Assembly (NCBI RefSeq): GCF_024437655.1
Contig: NZ_JANBVF010000022.1
Coordinates: 48,869 to 112,868, forward strand
From: Chitinolyticbacter albus
GTDB taxonomy: Bacteria; Pseudomonadota; Gammaproteobacteria; Burkholderiales; Chitinibacteraceae
DNA length: 64,000 nucleotides
Direction of reading: 5' to 3'
Positions 18,044 through 27,933 of the stretch are shown here, one piece after another. The translations under genes and the position numbers were made by a program. Below the pieces are notes generated by a model. It worked only from the letters and a program-made list of their open reading frames with translations. It did not search any database and had not been told where the DNA came from. Each line of letters begins with the position of its first letter. The stretch's first letter is position 1.

Positions 18044-19261
18044 TCAGACACGCGCGGTGGCTACGGCCCAGCCGCTGCGCCATTGCTGCTTCACGGTGGA
18101 GAGGCTCACCCAGCCCAGTGCGGCCAGGCAGGCGAACAGCCACAGCCCGCCGGCGTAGTCGCCGCTGTGCTGCTTGATCGCCGCGAGACTCGCCGCCAGG
18201 GCGAAGCCGCCGACACCGCCGGCCATGCCGATGAGGCCGGTCATGATCCCGATGTCCTTGCCAAAGCGCTGCGGCACCAGCTGGAACACCGCGCCATTGC
18301 CTGCGCCCAGGCACAGCATGGCGGCGATGAACAGCACCAGTTGCACCACGGCGCCGCCGGGGTTGAAGCCCGCGATGCCTATCAACAGCGCAACGGCCGC
18401 ATACACGCCCAGCAATGAGCGCGTGCCGCCGATACGGTCGGCCAGCACGCCACCGAGCGGGCGCATCGCCGAGCCCGCCAGCACGCAGGCTGCGGTGGCC
18501 CAGCCCGCCAGCTTGGGGGCAAAGCCGAACTGGTCACTGAAATAGCCGGGCAGGGCGCTGGCGAAGCCGGAAAAGCCGCCGAAGGTGAGCGCGTAGAAGA
18601 ACATGAACCACCAGGCATCGCCGTGCGAGAGCATGCGGCCGTAGTCGGACCAGCGCTTCTTCTGCACCGCGCCCGGCGCGTCCTTGGCGCAGCGCCAGTA
18701 CACGGCGAGCACCACCAGGAGCGGCAATACGGCGATGCCGAACACGTTCTGCCAGCCGAAGGCCACGGCCAATGCCGGCGCGAACAGCGCCGCCAGCACG
18801 GTGCCGGAATTGCCGGCCCCGGCGATGCCCATGGCCGTGCCCTGGTGCTGCGGCGGATACCAGCGCGAAGCCAGTGGCAGCGCCACGGCGAACGAGGCGC
18901 CGGCAATGCCGAGCAGCACGCCCAGAATCAGCGCCTGGCCAAAGCTGTGAACGCCCAGTTGCCAGGCGCCAAGCAGCGTGACGATGATGGCGACCTGCGC
19001 ATACAGCCCCGTGCGCTTGGCGCCCAGCCGGTCTGCCAGCATGCCCATGGCCAGCCGCAGCAAAGCGCCGGCGAGGATGGGCGTGGCCACCATCAGGCCG
19101 CGCTCTTGGGTCGAGAGCGCCAGGGTCTGTGCGATCTGGATTTGCAACGGTCCCAGCAGGTACCAGACCATGAAGCTCAGGTCGAAATAGAGAAAGGCCG
19201 AAAACAGCGTGGGGGTGTGGCCGGCCCGCCAGAAGGAGCCGGCCTCGTTCGTGCTCGCCAT
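18044..19261 (-). CDS. narK: Nitrate/nitrite MFS transporter (NarK/NasA type)
   Basis: A 405-residue membrane protein with about 12 hydrophobic segments and the nitrate-nitrite porter signatures (GMLADRLGAKRT after TM2; AGAGNSG and GAGNGAVFQLVPQRF glycine-rich motifs; a conserved Arg in ALLRLAMG). ATG 19261 is supported by GAGGAA 8 bp upstream. A longer frame to 19483 would translate the regulatory leader and is rejected. It is the first gene of the assimilation operon, directly behind the ANTAR-type attenuator. It imports nitrate for NasA. Confidence 0.94.
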   Translation of the reverse strand: MASTNEAGSFWRAGHTPTLFSAFLYFDLSFMVWYLLGPLQIQIAQTLALSTQERGLMVATPILAGALLRLAMGMLADRLGAKRTGLYAQVAIIVTLLGAWQLGVHSFGQALILGVLLGIAGASFAVALPLASRWYPPQHQGTAMGIAGAGNSGTVLAALFAPALAVAFGWQNVFGIAVLPLLVVLAVYWRCAKDAPGAVQKKRWSDYGRMLSHGDAWWFMFFYALTFGGFSGFASALPGYFSDQFGFAPKLAGWATAACVLAGSAMRPLGGVLADRIGGTRSLLGVYAAVALLIGIAGFNPGGAVVQLVLFIAAMLCLGAGNGAVFQLVPQRFGKDIGIMTGLIGMAGGVGGFALAASLAAIKQHSGDYAGGLWLFACLAALGWVSLSTVKQQWRSGWAVATARV

Positions 19262-19298
19262 GGTGCATTCCTCATGCTGGCCGCGCACTGCGCAGCCG

Positions 19299-19346
19299 AA
19301 AACAAAAACGGCATCCGACCAACCCGGTGGGCTGGAGGGACGCCGT
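19299..19346 (-). terminator. Attenuator terminator in the narK leader
   Basis: On the minus strand ACGGCGTCC (19346-19338) pairs over 9 bp (one G-U) with GGATGCCGT (19316-19308). Inside, CCAGCCC pairs with GGGTTGG around an ACC loop. TTTTGTTTT follows at once. The 5' strand includes the loop and 3' arm of the antiterminator hairpin at 19338-19351, so the two folds exclude each other. It ends 37 bp before the narK start codon. Confidence 0.85.
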
Positions 19347-19459
19347 TGTCCTGTTGCCCGCGATGCGGGCCATTCGATCCTAAGGGGTGGCAGCGAGCCA
19401 CCTATCGACGAGCACTCGCAGTCGATCGCCTTGCAACACCAGCACGCCGTTGCGCTGGT
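19338..19459 (-). ncRNA. ANTAR-type antiterminator leader RNA of the nitrate operon
   Basis: Two minus-strand hairpins have the same hexaloop AACGGC, with A at loop position 1 and G at position 4 as required by ANTAR proteins. The distal one (19459-19438) has an 8-bp stem ACCAGCGC / GTGCTGGT; the proximal one (19351-19338) has stem GGAC / GTCC and overlaps the terminator. The 86 nt between them hold three more perfect stems (near 19421-19399, 19399-19383 and 19370-19356). Classical ANTAR RNAs have the two hexaloop hairpins close together, so either the spacing is unusual or the GC stem at 19356-19370 serves as P1. NasT is the expected ligand. Confidence 0.75.
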
Positions 19460-19653
19460 CCCGGGTACTTCAGCAAAGGCCATGCCAAGTGCGTGGCCGA
19501 GCTGCAGGGCGCATGTTTGCTTGATTTGTGCAGAATATTCCGCTTGTGCGCCGCACTAGGATTGTGCGGATGGCGGCCGCCGCTGTGCGATTACGGTGCG
19601 GTGCAACATGAATGAAAACCCTAAGGCACACGCGCTCGGCGCTGCGTTCTGGC

Positions 19654-19680
19654 AAAGAAAAACCGGGCCTGGGGCCCGGT
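19654..19680 (-). terminator. Intrinsic terminator of the mfd-yecA unit
   Basis: The minus strand reads ACCGGGCC-CCA-GGCCCGGT followed by a T-rich tract (TTTTTCTTT), a few bases after the yecA-like stop codon. Between it and the leader hairpin at 19459 there is about 195 bp that should contain the narK promoter; I see no convincing -35/-10 pair. Confidence 0.85.
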
Positions 19681-19702
19681 TGTTGGTGGAGCGTCGGCGT
19701 GC

Positions 19703-20407
19703 TCAGGCGCCGTGGCACTTCTTGTATTTCTTGCCCGAACCGCAGGGGCAAGGGTCGTTGCGGCCGACCTTGGGTTCGTCACGTTTTACCGTCTCGACCT
19801 GGCCGTATTTCTGCTCCAGCCAGTAGAACATCACGTCCTCGACATGCCAGGGCAGCTCGGACACGCGCTCCTCGCGCGCCTTCACCGTGAGCACATCCTC
19901 GTTTTCGTCCTCGGGGTGGTGGCCTTCCTCCAGCGCGAGGATGGCGGCGACCGAGTTGTAGAACTCCTCGTCAGCGTCCAGTGCGGCTTGCCACACCTCT
20001 TCATCGGCGAGCATGCCAAGGCGGAAACCGGAGGCCCAGTAGGCGCCGAGCGATTCCTGCCATTTCTCGTCCGCGCCTTCGTCCGACAGGATCAGCGGGT
20101 AGTAGAGCGGTTCCTCGCCGACATTCTCGCGGCGCTTGGGCGCGAACGAGGCGCTGACATGCGCCGCGTGGCGGCGGATCAGGCCGAACACCTCGTCGGC
20201 TTCCTCCTGGTCGGCAAACTCGGGCGGCGTGCCGGCGAACACCTGCGGCAGCCATTCCTCTTCGGCAATCTCGCGCGGACCGATGGCGAGTGCGACGAGG
20301 AAACCGTCGAGCATTTCCATATCCATGGTTTCTTCGGGGGTACGCGGCGACATCAAAAAAGCATCGAGCCGGTCGAGTTCGTCGTCGGTCAGCGGGGCGA
20401 GGGACAT
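19703..20407 (-). CDS. YecA/UPF0149-family protein with C-terminal SEC-C zinc motif
   Basis: A 234-residue acidic protein. Residues 1-200 match the UPF0149/YecA helical fold ([13 protein letters not shown], then [16 protein letters not shown]). The C-terminus is a SEC-C metal-binding motif, [19 protein letters not shown], as found at the end of SecA and YecA, where it binds zinc and helps contact ribosomes or SecB. Cellular role uncertain. It lies 45 bp downstream of mfd with AAGGA before the start, probably in one transcript, and is followed by a terminator. Confidence 0.85.
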   Translation of the reverse strand: MSLAPLTDDELDRLDAFLMSPRTPEETMDMEMLDGFLVALAIGPREIAEEEWLPQVFAGTPPEFADQEEADEVFGLIRRHAAHVSASFAPKRRENVGEEPLYYPLILSDEGADEKWQESLGAYWASGFRLGMLADEEVWQAALDADEEFYNSVAAILALEEGHHPEDENEDVLTVKAREERVSELPWHVEDVMFYWLEQKYGQVETVKRDEPKVGRNDPCPCGSGKKYKKCHGA

Positions 20408-20452
20408 CAGTTTTCCTTGGGTTCTATCGTTCGATTCGATTGGGGGGAGCGC

Positions 20453-23400
20453 TCAGCCCAGCTCTTTCAGCAGCTCTTTCACCCGCACCGCGCGCAGCGC
20501 CGGTTCGGGCCAGTTGCCTTCCACGCGCAGGCGATCGGGCGGGACCATCTTGTAGTGCTTCTTGCTCTGTACGAGTCCGATGATCTTGAACGGCTCGATC
20601 ACCGTGTTCTTGGCGAAGGTGATCACGATCGCGCTGTCGGCCGCGTCGATCTTCTGGATGCCGAGCGGCTTGGCGAGCATGCGCAGCCGGTGGCAGTCGA
20701 GCAGTACCTTGGCGGCATCGGGCAACAGGCCGAAGCGGTCGATCAGCTCCTGCATCAGGTCATCGAGCTCGTCGGCTGATTCGCAGTTGGCAAGGCGCTT
20801 GTAGAGGCTGAGTCGCTCGTGCACGTCCGGGCTGTAGTCGTTCGGCAGCAGCGCAGGAGCGTGCAGGTTGATTTCGGTGGTGACGCCAAGCGGCTGCGAC
20901 AGATCGGGCTCCTGGCCTTTTTTGAGCGCCTTCACCGCTTCGTTCAGCATCTGCGAGTAGAGCGAGAAGCCGATTTCCTGCATCTCGCCCGATTGCGAAT
21001 CGCCCAGCACTTCGCCCGCACCCCGGATTTCCAGGTCGTGCATGGCGAGGTAGAAGCCGGAACCGAGCTCCTCCATCTGCTGGATCGCTTCCAGCCGCTT
21101 CTTGGCGTCGCCCGAGAGCCCCTCGACATCGGGCACCAAGAGGTAGGCGTAGGCCTGGTGGTGCGAGCGGCCAACGCGGCCGCGCATCTGGTGCAGCTGC
21201 GCCAGGCCGAACTTGTCGGCACGGTTCATCAAGATGGTGTTGGCGTTCGGGATATCGATGCCGGTCTCGATGATGGTGGTGCACAGCAGCAGGTTGAAGC
21301 GCTGAGCCGAGAAATCGCGCATCACGTGCTCGAGTTCGCGTTCGCGCATCTGGCCATGCGCTACACCGATGCGCGCCTCCGGCAGCAGGGCGGCGAGCTT
21401 CTCGCGCATGTTGTCTATGGTGTCGACCTCGTTGTGAAGGAAGAACACCTGGCCACCGCGCTTCAGTTCGCGCAGGCAGGCTTCACGGATCACGCCGTCG
21501 CTGTATTTGGCGACGAAGGTCTTGACCGACAGCCGCTTGGAAGGCGCGGTGGCGATCACCGAAAAGTCGCGAATGCCTTCCAGGCTCATCGCCAGCGTGC
21601 GCGGGATGGGGGTGGCGGTCAGCGTCAGCACGTCGACGTCGGCGCGTAGCGCTTTCAACTGTTCCTTCTGCCGCACGCCGAAGCGGTGCTCCTCGTCGAT
21701 GATCACGAGGCCCAGGTTCTTGAACTGCACATCGGGCTGCACCAGCTTGTGCGTGCCGATCACGATATCGACGCCGCCCTCGGCCAGGCCCTTGAGCGCG
21801 ATATTGACTTCCTTGGTGGTGCGAAAGCGACTGAGCTCGGCGATCTTGATCGGCCAATCGGCGAAACGATCGGAAAAGGTCTGGAAATGCTGCTCGGCCA
21901 AGAGCGTCGTCGGCACCAGCACAGCGACCTGCTTGCCACCGGCCACCGCAGCGAAGGCGGCGCGCAGCGCAACCTCGGTCTTGCCAAAGCCCACGTCGCC
22001 GCAGACGAGGCGATCCATCGGCCGGTCGATGCGCAGATCGATCAGCACGGCCTCGATCGCGGCGGCCTGGTCGGCCGTTTCCTCGAAGCCGAAGCCGGCG
22101 GCGAACGCCTCGTAGTCATGATGGCCCCACTCGAAGGCGTGGCCCTTGCGCGCGGCGCGCCGGGCATACAGGTTCAACAGTTCGGCCGCGGTATCGCGCA
22201 CCTGCTCGGCGGCGCGGCGCTTGGCCTTGTCCCAGGCGCCGGAACCGAGCTTGTGCAGCGGCGCCGTGTCGGTGGCGCCGCCCGAGTAGCGCGAGATCAC
22301 ATGCAGCTGGCTGACCGGCACATAGAGCTTGTCGCCGCCGGAGTACTCCAGCAGCAACAGCTCGGTCGCGCCTTCGCCCAGGTCCATGCTGGTCAGGCCC
22401 ATGTAGCGGCCGATGCCGTGCGCCTCGTGCACCACGGCGTCGCCAATCTTGAGCTCGGAGAGATCGCGCAGCATCGCGTCGGTGTTGCTGCGCTTTTGCT
22501 GGCGGCGGCTGCGGCCCTGCACCACGGTGGCGTAGAGGTCGGCCTCGGTGATGATAGCGGTCTGCGGATCGGCGAGCGCGAAGCCGTTGTAGAGCGGGCT
22601 GGCGGCCAGCATCACCCTATCCTTGGCGTCGACGAAGGCCTGCCAGCTCTCGGTGAGCGCGGGCTTGAGGCCATACTCGGCGAACATCTGCGCCATGGTC
22701 TCGCGCCGGCCCAGGCTCTCCGCCGTGATCAGCACCCGGCCGGGCCAGCGCGTGACGAAATCATTCAGTCGCAGGATGGGGTTGTCAGCGCGCCGGTCCA
22801 CCTGCAACGCCGGCAGTGGCTGGCTGAACGCCGTATCGCGCTCACCCAGTTCCAGACGCGGGTAACGCTTGATCTGCGCGAAGAGCTCGTCCGCGGGCAG
22901 ATAGAGTTCGCGCGGCGCGAGGATGGGCCGGTCCTTCTCGCCCGACAGATTGCGATAGCGATCCTGGGTGTCCGCCCAGAAGCGCGCTGCGGCGCCCTGC
23001 ACATCGCCGGTCAGTGCCAGCAGGGTGGCGGGCGGCAGGTAGTCGAACAGTGTGGCGGTGTGATCGAAAAAGAGTGGCAGGTAGTACTCGATGCCGGCGG
23101 GGGTAACGCTGCTGCTGATGTCCTTGTAGAGCCGGCTCTTGCTCGGGTCGCCCTCGAACACCTCGCGAAAGCGCTGGCGGAACTTGCTGCGCCCGGCGTC
23201 ATCCAGCGGGAACTCGCGCGCCGGCAGCAATCGGATCTCCGGCACCGGGTAGAGGCTGCGCTGGGTGTCGACGTCGAAGGTGCGGATGGTCTCGATCTCG
23301 TCGTCAAAGAGATCGATCCGGTAGGGCAAGGGCGAACCCATCGGGTAGAGATCGATGAGGCCACCGCGGATTGAATACTCGCCCGGGCTGTAGACCTGGG

Positions 23401-23872
23401 TCACATGGCTGTAGCCGGCGAAGGTGAGGTCGGCGCGCAACTGGTCGGCATCGAACTTCTGCCCCTTCTTCAGCATGAAGGTGTAGCCGGCCAGGTACTC
23501 GACCGGCGCCAACCGTCCCATCGCGGTCTGCAGCGGCGCGATCACGATGTCCGCCTCGCCCTGGCGGATCTGCCACAGCGTGGCCAGCCGCTCGGAGATC
23601 AGATCCTGGTGCGGGCTGAAATGATCGTAAGGCAGCGTTTCCCAATCGGGCAGCATGACGATGCGGGCATCGGGCAGCCAGAATGCGAGTTCTTCCTTGA
23701 GCCGGGAGGCAGCTGCAGCGCTGTCAGTCAGGATGGTGAGCGGTCGAGCGGCTTGCGCGTAGCGCGCCAGCAACAGGCTGTCGGCGGAGCCATGCGGCGT
23801 GGCAAGGCTGAGGCGTTCTCCGGGGCGGGGCAGGGCGGTCACGGCGGCGGGGGGCGAGGGGCAAAGCGGCAT
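20453..23872 (-). CDS. mfd: Transcription-repair coupling factor Mfd
   Basis: A 1139-residue protein of normal length. It displaces stalled RNA polymerase and recruits UvrA. The UvrB-like N-terminal module, the RNAP-interaction domain (about 480-550, GDAVVHEAHGIGRYMGL) and the superfamily-2 translocase follow in order: Walker A CGDVGFGKTEVA, DEEH box IIDEEHRFG, motif VI QMRGRVGRS. The C-terminal TRCF domain is intact. The 147-bp spacer upstream is shared with the divergent GGDEF/EAL gene. Confidence 0.98.
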   Translation of the reverse strand: MPLCPSPPAAVTALPRPGERLSLATPHGSADSLLLARYAQAARPLTILTDSAAAASRLKEELAFWLPDARIVMLPDWETLPYDHFSPHQDLISERLATLWQIRQGEADIVIAPLQTAMGRLAPVEYLAGYTFMLKKGQKFDADQLRADLTFAGYSHVTQVYSPGEYSIRGGLIDLYPMGSPLPYRIDLFDDEIETIRTFDVDTQRSLYPVPEIRLLPAREFPLDDAGRSKFRQRFREVFEGDPSKSRLYKDISSSVTPAGIEYYLPLFFDHTATLFDYLPPATLLALTGDVQGAAARFWADTQDRYRNLSGEKDRPILAPRELYLPADELFAQIKRYPRLELGERDTAFSQPLPALQVDRRADNPILRLNDFVTRWPGRVLITAESLGRRETMAQMFAEYGLKPALTESWQAFVDAKDRVMLAASPLYNGFALADPQTAIITEADLYATVVQGRSRRQQKRSNTDAMLRDLSELKIGDAVVHEAHGIGRYMGLTSMDLGEGATELLLLEYSGGDKLYVPVSQLHVISRYSGGATDTAPLHKLGSGAWDKAKRRAAEQVRDTAAELLNLYARRAARKGHAFEWGHHDYEAFAAGFGFEETADQAAAIEAVLIDLRIDRPMDRLVCGDVGFGKTEVALRAAFAAVAGGKQVAVLVPTTLLAEQHFQTFSDRFADWPIKIAELSRFRTTKEVNIALKGLAEGGVDIVIGTHKLVQPDVQFKNLGLVIIDEEHRFGVRQKEQLKALRADVDVLTLTATPIPRTLAMSLEGIRDFSVIATAPSKRLSVKTFVAKYSDGVIREACLRELKRGGQVFFLHNEVDTIDNMREKLAALLPEARIGVAHGQMRERELEHVMRDFSAQRFNLLLCTTIIETGIDIPNANTILMNRADKFGLAQLHQMRGRVGRSHHQAYAYLLVPDVEGLSGDAKKRLEAIQQMEELGSGFYLAMHDLEIRGAGEVLGDSQSGEMQEIGFSLYSQMLNEAVKALKKGQEPDLSQPLGVTTEINLHAPALLPNDYSPDVHERLSLYKRLANCESADELDDLMQELIDRFGLLPDAAKVLLDCHRLRMLAKPLGIQKIDAADSAIVITFAKNTVIEPFKIIGLVQSKKHYKMVPPDRLRVEGNWPEPALRAVRVKELLKELG

Positions 23873-24019
23873 TATACCGGCAGGCTGATGACACTCGCGG
23901 CGGTGTGCTTGCTTTTTCAGTAGTCATGACGAATGATTCGGCACTTGCCTTTGTCAGGCCGGACACCGCAACGCGGTGAAAACACGGCGAAAAGTGCCCA
24001 GCCACACCTCTCTTTATCC

Positions 24020-26539
24020 ATGTCGCGTCTTCTGCCTCGCTTTTGGCTCGCGCTCGCGCTAGTCATGCTCGCCCAGCTCGCCAGCTGGGCCTTTGCCGTC
24101 CGTGGTCATGACGCGCCCATGCTGGCCATCGCGACGGGAGTCTCGGTGACGCTGCTGCTGCGCTGGGGCCACGCGTGCCTGTTGCCGATCGCCCTGGGTA
24201 GCCTCGTTTATCCCCTGCTCGCCGGGCTGCCACTTCCGGCCACGTTGGCGCTGGCCTTGCTGCAGACGGGTGAAGCGTGGTTGATCCTGGTGCTGATGCC
24301 ATCCTCCGTGCGCGACAGTGACTGGCGGGTCGCCGAGGGACTGCGTTTCATTGCGGCGGGCCCCGTGCTGGCGGCCGGCATCGTCGCCAGCATGGGCAGC
24401 GTGTTCGTGCGTCTGTTTCTTGAAGATGGTATTGCGTCGCTGTGGACGCAATGGCTGATGTGGTGGTGGGCTGATGCGCTGGCCATGCTGATCGCCGTGG
24501 CCTTGCATGTCGGTTACGGCTCGAGGCGCCGCGATGCCCAGGGCAGGATAGAACTGGCGACGCTATTGGCCACGGCCGTGCCGACGACAGGGCTGATCTA
24601 TTTCCCACCCTGGCCGGGCCTCGGTAATCTGCAGTTCCTGCTGTTTCCGCTGATGGCCTGGGCGGCGTTGCGCGCGGGGCTGTTTGCATCCGGCCTCGTC
24701 GGCTTGATCGCGGCAAGTGGCGCCGTGTTGGCCGCACACGCGAATACGCTGGCGCCAGCCGATTGCCTGGCCGCCGTGACCATGCAGGCGGCAGTGATGA
24801 TGACCGGCGTGATGCTGTCGTTGTCGCACCGCGAGGGCCTGGCGGCCGCGCGCGACGCGCGCCTCTCGGGCCAGGTGTTCCAGAATGCATCCGAAGGCAT
24901 TCTGATCACCGACGCGCAGGCACGCATCGTCGCGGTGAATCCGGCGTTCTCGCGCATCACCGGTTTTGAAGCCGGCGAGGCCATAGGCCGCTGTTCGCGC
25001 ATGTTCGGCCCCAAGGGGCAGGAACTCAGCCCGGATATGCTGCACAAGCTGGCCGAGGATGGTTATTGGCAGGGCGAGATGCTCGATCGACGCAAGGGCG
25101 GCGAAGCGTATCCGGCGTGGCTATCGATCAGCGCGGTGCGCGACGAGCGCGGCCAGGTCTCGAACTACGTCGGCGTGTTCTCCGACTACACCAATCGCAA
25201 GGAAGCCGAGCAACGGCTGCACTTCTTGGCCAACCACGATGCACTGACGCGGCTGCACAACCGCAGCGCGATGCACGAGGCGCTGGCACAGGCGGTGGCG
25301 CGCTCCGGCGCCGAGCGGGTGCAGATGGCGCTGCTGTTCATCGATCTGGATCGCTTCAAGGCGATCAACGATACGCTGGGTCACGACGTCGGCGACGAGC
25401 TGCTGAAGGTGATCGCCTCGCGCCTGCGCGACAGCGTGAAATCGACCGACGTGATCGCCCGCCTGGGCGGCGACGAATTCACGGTGCTGCTGGAGAACAT
25501 CCTCCATATCGATGACGTAACGCACGTCGCCGAGCGCCTGTTGCAGCTCTTGTGCCAGCCCATCGTCATCCATGGCCAGGAGCTGTTCGTCACCTGCTCG
25601 ATCGGCATCAGCCTGTATCCGGGCGATGGCAGCCTGCCGGCGCAGTTGCTGAAGAACGCCGACGTGGCGATGTATCGTGCCAAGGAGCTGGGCAAGAACA
25701 ACTACCAGTTTTTTTCGCCCGAGATGAACGCGCGCGCCTTTGAGCATCTGGTGCTGGAAACCAGCCTGCGTCATGCGCTCGAACGCGACGAGCTACGGCT
25801 GCATTTCCAGCCGCAGATCGACGTGGCGACCAACGAGCTCGAAGGCGTGGAATGCCTGATCCGCTGGGAACACCCGGAGCTCGGCCTCGTGCCGCCCGCA
25901 AGCTTCATCCCGATCGCCGAGGAAAACGGGCTGATCGTGCCGATCGGCGAGTGGGTGATGCGCGAGTCGTGCCGGCTGATGCGCTCGTGGCAGGACCGGG
26001 GTTACATGATTCCGCGCGTGGCGATCAATTTGTCGGCCAGGCAGTTTCTGCGCGAACAGCTGCCGCAGCAGGTGGCGGGGGCGCTCAAGGCCTACGATAT
26101 TGCGCCGCAGCGGCTGGAACTGGAAATCACCGAAAGCATGATCATGCAGAACCCGCAGCGCGCGGTCAGCGTGCTCGGCGAATTGCGCGCCATGGGCGTG
26201 AAGCTGGCGATCGATGATTTCGGCACCGGCTACTCGTCGCTATCCAACCTCAAGCATTTCCCGCTCGATACGCTGAAGATCGATCGCTCGTTCATCGTCG
26301 GCGTCCCGGAGGACGAGGACAGCGCCGCCATTACCGAGGCCATCATCGCCATGGCCAAGAAGCTGCGGCTCAAGGTGGTGGCCGAAGGCGTGGAAACGCT
26401 GGGCCAGATGCTCTACATGCGGCGCAGCGGTTGCCACGTGGTGCAGGGCTACCTTTACGCCATGCCGCTGGACGATGAGGCCCTGCTGCGCTACCTTGCG
26501 CGCGAAGGCTACACCACCACCGGCCGCGTCGGCGTCTAG
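24020..26539 (+). CDS. MASE1-PAS-GGDEF-EAL cyclic-di-GMP signalling protein
   Basis: About 839 residues. A hydrophobic MASE1-like sensor (about 8 membrane spans, residues 1-290) is followed by PAS ([19 protein letters not shown], about 295-410), GGDEF with an intact RLGGDEF active site, and EAL. The EAL signature reads ECL ([12 protein letters not shown]), but the other catalytic elements are present: [30 protein letters not shown] and VAEGVE. It may therefore both make and degrade c-di-GMP. ATG 24020 starts right before the first membrane span; the in-frame ATG at 23933 adds 29 residues, and neither has a clear ribosome site. Divergent from mfd. Confidence 0.9.
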   Translation: MSRLLPRFWLALALVMLAQLASWAFAVRGHDAPMLAIATGVSVTLLLRWGHACLLPIALGSLVYPLLAGLPLPATLALALLQTGEAWLILVLMPSSVRDSDWRVAEGLRFIAAGPVLAAGIVASMGSVFVRLFLEDGIASLWTQWLMWWWADALAMLIAVALHVGYGSRRRDAQGRIELATLLATAVPTTGLIYFPPWPGLGNLQFLLFPLMAWAALRAGLFASGLVGLIAASGAVLAAHANTLAPADCLAAVTMQAAVMMTGVMLSLSHREGLAAARDARLSGQVFQNASEGILITDAQARIVAVNPAFSRITGFEAGEAIGRCSRMFGPKGQELSPDMLHKLAEDGYWQGEMLDRRKGGEAYPAWLSISAVRDERGQVSNYVGVFSDYTNRKEAEQRLHFLANHDALTRLHNRSAMHEALAQAVARSGAERVQMALLFIDLDRFKAINDTLGHDVGDELLKVIASRLRDSVKSTDVIARLGGDEFTVLLENILHIDDVTHVAERLLQLLCQPIVIHGQELFVTCSIGISLYPGDGSLPAQLLKNADVAMYRAKELGKNNYQFFSPEMNARAFEHLVLETSLRHALERDELRLHFQPQIDVATNELEGVECLIRWEHPELGLVPPASFIPIAEENGLIVPIGEWVMRESCRLMRSWQDRGYMIPRVAINLSARQFLREQLPQQVAGALKAYDIAPQRLELEITESMIMQNPQRAVSVLGELRAMGVKLAIDDFGTGYSSLSNLKHFPLDTLKIDRSFIVGVPEDEDSAAITEAIIAMAKKLRLKVVAEGVETLGQMLYMRRSGCHVVQGYLYAMPLDDEALLRYLAREGYTTTGRVGV

Positions 26540-26564
26540 GACGCGGCTCCCTCCTGGATTCTCC

Positions 26565-27311
26565 ATGCAAAAGAAGACCCTCCACGGCTTTCACGCCGTC
26601 AGCGCCCGTTTGAAGCGCTTCCCCGACAGCGTGCTCGAGATCTACCTCGACGCCGGGCGTAACGACGTGCGCGCGCGCGATCTCGCCAGGCTGGCTGAAA
26701 CGCACGGCGTGAAGGTGTTGCATGTCGACGACAAGCGCCTGACCGGCATCGCCGGCGACGCGCGCCACCAGGGCGTCGCTGCACTGATCGACGCCGGCAA
26801 ATCGTATGTGACGCTGGACGATGTGCTCGACGACCTCGCCGAGCCGCCATTCCTGCTGATCCTCGACGGCATCACCGATCCGCACAACCTCGGCGCCTGC
26901 CTGCGCGTGGCCGATGCGATGGGCGTACACGCCGTGGTCGCGCCCAAGGACAAATCGGTCGGCATTACCGCCACCGTCTCCAAGGTGGCGTGTGGCGCCG
27001 CCGAAACCGTACCCTACGTGATGGTGACCAATCTCGCGCGCACGCTGCGCGAGCTGAAGGACAGGGAAATCTGGATCGCCGGCACCGCGGCCGACGCCGA
27101 TGTCGACCTGCACCATTTCACCGCCGGCGCCGGCCCCATTGCCTGGGTGCTCGGCAGCGAAGGCGAAGGCATGCGCCGGCTGACGCGCGAGCACTGCGAC
27201 GTGCTCGTGTCCATCCCGATGTTCGGCGCGGTGGAAAGCCTTAATGTCTCGGTCGCCAGCGGTATCGTGCTGGCGGAAACGCGCCGGCAGCGCACGGTGG
27301 CTGGCGGCTGA
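26565..27311 (+). CDS. rlmB: 23S rRNA Gm2251 2'-O-methyltransferase RlmB
   Basis: A 248-residue SpoU/TrmH-class (SPOUT) methyltransferase. An N-terminal substrate-binding L30e-like domain (starting [11 protein letters not shown]) is followed by the catalytic motifs 1-3: [31 protein letters not shown] and [18 protein letters not shown]. The start at 26565 gives the family's usual N-terminus. It begins 25 bp after the GGDEF/EAL stop and ends 1 bp from the convergent gene on the other strand. Confidence 0.95.
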   Translation: MQKKTLHGFHAVSARLKRFPDSVLEIYLDAGRNDVRARDLARLAETHGVKVLHVDDKRLTGIAGDARHQGVAALIDAGKSYVTLDDVLDDLAEPPFLLILDGITDPHNLGACLRVADAMGVHAVVAPKDKSVGITATVSKVACGAAETVPYVMVTNLARTLRELKDREIWIAGTAADADVDLHHFTAGAGPIAWVLGSEGEGMRRLTREHCDVLVSIPMFGAVESLNVSVASGIVLAETRRQRTVAGG

Positions 27312-27312
27312 A

Positions 27313-27891
27313 TCAGCGCTCCGGCACCGGGCCGGTTTCCCGACCACGACGGTCGATGTAGAACCAGCGCCCTTCGCTCAACGCCAAGTGCGCATTGTCG
27401 ACCCAGTAGTGAGCACCGTATATGGGGACACAACCCTGGCACGCTTTAGCCACGCCGTCTTCAAATGGCCACGCCCAGTCATAGCGCGGCGGGATCACCG
27501 GGTTGAAGCGCCGGTCATAGAAACCGATCTTGCCGTCGTGTTGGCCGCGCACCAAGCCCTCGGAATAGTAGTCGGCGCCATTGTCGAAAGTGATCACGGC
27601 CAGCGTTTTGCCATCGCGCCGCACGTAGTAGTGCTGGCCTGCCACCCTCAGCGTGGCAAGGTCGTCTTGGTCGAACACCATGCGCTGCAGATGTCTTGCG
27701 CTGATTTGCAGCGTGTCACCGCGCTGGGTGGCGCAGCGCGAATGGGGGGCGAGTTCGCCACTTCGCTCGGCGTACCAGCATGTCAGCGGCGTTGGTGAAG
27801 ATGCCGTGCCTTTAGCATCCTCAGCACCCTGAGTGCTGTATTGCACCAGCATTAAAAGTAAACCAACCCGGGCGAAGAAAGTCAGCTTCAT
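27313..27891 (-). CDS. Exported protein with WG-like repeat
   Basis: 192 residues with a predicted Sec signal peptide (MKLTFFARVGLLLMLVQYSTQGA). The C-terminal half contains a WG-type beta repeat (GKIGFYDRRFNPVIPPRYDW, then AWPFEDGVAKAC), and GRWFYIDRRGRE begins a second copy. Such repeats form beta-propeller-like surface-binding domains. Four Cys residues outside the signal peptide could form disulfides. Function unknown. It is tail-to-tail with rlmB, leaving one base between the stop codons, and lies upstream of serB on the same strand. Confidence 0.7.
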   Translation of the reverse strand: MKLTFFARVGLLLMLVQYSTQGAEDAKGTASSPTPLTCWYAERSGELAPHSRCATQRGDTLQISARHLQRMVFDQDDLATLRVAGQHYYVRRDGKTLAVITFDNGADYYSEGLVRGQHDGKIGFYDRRFNPVIPPRYDWAWPFEDGVAKACQGCVPIYGAHYWVDNAHLALSEGRWFYIDRRGRETGPVPER

Positions 27892-27933
27892 GGCGTTAGG
27901 TGCTCCGCATCTTCCGCCATGACCCCGCCTCGC

